DNA from: Dastarcus helophoroides
Taxonomy: Eukaryota > Arthropoda > Insecta > Coleoptera > Bothrideridae
Direction: 5' to 3'
DNA length: 64,000 nucleotides
Assembly: GCA_028583605.1 (NCBI GenBank)
Contig: CM053331.1
Span: 11,206,857-11,270,856 of the forward strand
The position numbers and the translations under genes were made by a program. Shown here piece by piece: positions 62,101 to 64,000 of the stretch. The stretch's first letter is position 1. Every line of letters begins with the position of its first letter. The notes under the pieces are model-generated. The model was given only the letters and a program-made list of their open reading frames with translations. It did not search any database and had not been told where the DNA came from.

Positions 62101-63930
62101 ATTTTTAGAAAACACCGAAACATATCTGAACATACTATTTATCTAAAAATTTCAATTTCAAACTTGGAATTTCGAGAAATTTTTAAATTTTTTTATATTT
62201 TCTCTCAAGTTTTTTTCTGTAATTTCCAATTTAAACTTGTATTTTGTTGATATTTTTAACGTTTTTGGAATTTTGCGATAAAAGTTAGTTTTTATTTGTT
62301 TTTCTTAACCATTTCATTAAAAATCAAGTTTCAAACTTTTTCTACCAAATCAAATTTTGATTCAAAATTTTTATCACCATTTTAAAATTTGACCTTTTAT
62401 TATAAATAGTTAAATTTAAACGCTAAACTTAAAAATTATTTAAGATATTAACTCGAAATTTAAACTTAGCTTTCGACATTTTTCTCGAAATTTATAATAA
62501 AACGTGTTTTTTTATAAAGTATGTATTTGTTTCGAAATGTCTTTTTTTAAACTTCAAATTGAAACTTGAAATGTCTGCAATTTTTTGTTAAATTTCAATA
62601 TAAGGTCAAAAATACCAAACATTTTTATTTCATACGTTTCTTGTGTTTATGTTTACAATCAAAATTTTAACTTTCTTCTAGTAATTTTGTTTTTAACAGG
62701 TTATTAATATTTCCATGTGTTTCGTTAAATTTTGAGTTAAAATCTTTATTTCTAAAATTTTATATATAAAAATTCAAATATAAATATTTCTCAAATATTT
62801 TAATTGCAAAATATTTATTGTATCCATAAAATTTATACTTCTCTTTAAAAAAATTTCTCTTTAAGTTTGAAAAGTTGACCTTTTTCTACACATTTCGGAT
62901 TAAAACTTTACTATTATTTCAATTTCTGAGTTTAAATGTTTTCTGTTTATTTTCCTAAAATTTTAAAAAGTTTAAAATTATAAAAAATGTTCATGTTATA
63001 AATCAAGATTTATGGAAATTTTAAATTTCTTCTAAACATTTCGATTTTCAAATATTCACTGTTTACAATTTTTTTCGAGTCAAAATTGGAATTTGTTTTT
63101 ATAAGTTTAATCAGACAATGTATCCAAAAGGTTTGTAGGGTTTAAACTTAAAATTTCGACTTAGAATGCTTAAAAAAAAAGAATTTCAAATGTCGGTTTT
63201 TAAATATAAAAATTGAAAATTTGTACCTAAAATTTAAAAATTAACCTTGAACTTTTGGCTTGAAATTGGGGAGGAATTAAGAGATAAAGTTTAAAATTTC
63301 AAGTTTAAAGTGGACATTTTGACATTCAAGTTGAAACCTGGTAAAGTCGAAATTTAGAAATTATATAGAAATTTTGAGGACAGATATTATTAGTCGAAGT
63401 TCTGAGAAAATTTATTTCGAGATTCAACTCAAAATTTCAATTTTTATTTCAAAATCTTTCAAAAAAGTATAAATTTTGACTTTAGCTTTCAACTTTCTTC
63501 TCAAAAACGAAATATAAAAGCAAAACTTTAAAATCAAAGTTGCAATTACAACAAAATCTTTTCTTTTTTCATAATTGAGCTCGAAATTTCTATCGAGACC
63601 TTAACTTTAAAAAAGTAAAAAGTTTGAAATGGAAGTTTGTTAATTAGGTAAGATTTGAAGGCTGAATTTAATATATTCTAAATAAACACTTGAATTTTTA
63701 TGAGAAATATAGAAATTTCGAATTTGAAATCAAAGTTCTCACTTGTCATTTTTAAAATGTTTAATTTGAAGTCGAAATTTTGAGACGTGAAATTTGGAAT
63801 TTCCGAGAAAACACTATAAATGTTATGCTTAAATGAGAAATTTTAAATTCTTTTTTTTTTTAAATTTCAATTTCCGTGTTAATCTTTTTCCCTCGACTTT
63901 GTTTTTAGAAATTTGACAGCTTTACTTCAA
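62100..63930. repeat. Phrase tract with strand change near 63230
   Basis: T-rich phrases (TTTCGACATTTTTCTCGAAA) lead into A-rich ones (GGTAAAGTCGAAATTTAG) at about 63230-63800. No gene. Confidence 0.65.
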
Positions 63931-64000
63931 ACAGATTTCTGTCAATTTTACAAACTAAGATTTTGTATATACTGTTTGTAACTTTGGATAGCTGATTATA

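Overview
The window looks like a very AT-rich insect genome. It has spliced genes with GT-AG introns, and Tc1/mariner (including a rosa-like DD41D element), RTE-, Jockey- and I/LOA-type LINEs, hAT-like elements and many foldback MITEs. I cannot name the species. A beetle or similar insect would fit, but that is inference.

Only one host gene is visible, on the + strand, running through most of the window. It encodes a type I membrane protein of the immunoglobulin superfamily. Exons were placed by splice sites and by phase bookkeeping. The main chain is 9802-9952, 10024-10135, 17961-18139, 18195-18542, 18594-18860, 18912-19138, 19200-19329, 19690-19947, 20592-20852, 26574-26714, 26793-26826, 36724-37001, 37074-37157, 40968-41113, 48622-49998 and 59831-60487. 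Together these give 4650 nt, an exact multiple of three (1549 residues plus stop). The 5' end (signal peptide and first Ig part) lies left of the window. The visible ectodomain is the end of one Ig domain plus six more. Then come a 26-residue membrane helix and an 866-residue cytoplasmic tail. The tail carries ITIM/ITSM-like tyrosines and ends in EIDV, a class II PDZ-ligand type. No fibronectin III domain is present. A neuromusculin-like adhesion molecule is my best guess for the family, at low confidence.

Everything else is intron or 3' flank, filled with mobile DNA. 1-9801: a deleted mariner, a solo LTR, and an RTE-type LINE split by a nearly intact intron-containing Tc1 element and by a broken rosa-like element. 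10136-17960: an I/LOA-type LINE remnant, a long T-rich tract, a tandem duplication and a second solo LTR. 19948-20591: a 430-bp foldback. 20853-26573: T-rich tract, a snap-back element and a TRIM-like element. 26827-36723: a foldback, a Helitron-like element and a 3.3-kb TIR element. 37158-40967: a 2.9-kb hAT-like element. 41114-48621: two TIR elements with TA target sites and a truncated LTR. 49999-59830: a small MITE, a third snap-back copy and a large foldback interrupted by a Jockey LINE with an 8-bp target duplication. 60488-64000: 3' UTR and repeat tract.

About a third of the window is a degenerate phrase built on AAATTTCGACTTTT. It forms strand-coherent blocks that flip orientation abruptly, several times inside bounded transposons. 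With the tail tyrosines and an in-frame 72-bp intron, this is the most unusual signal. I found no tRNA, rRNA, CRISPR array or prokaryote-like system.
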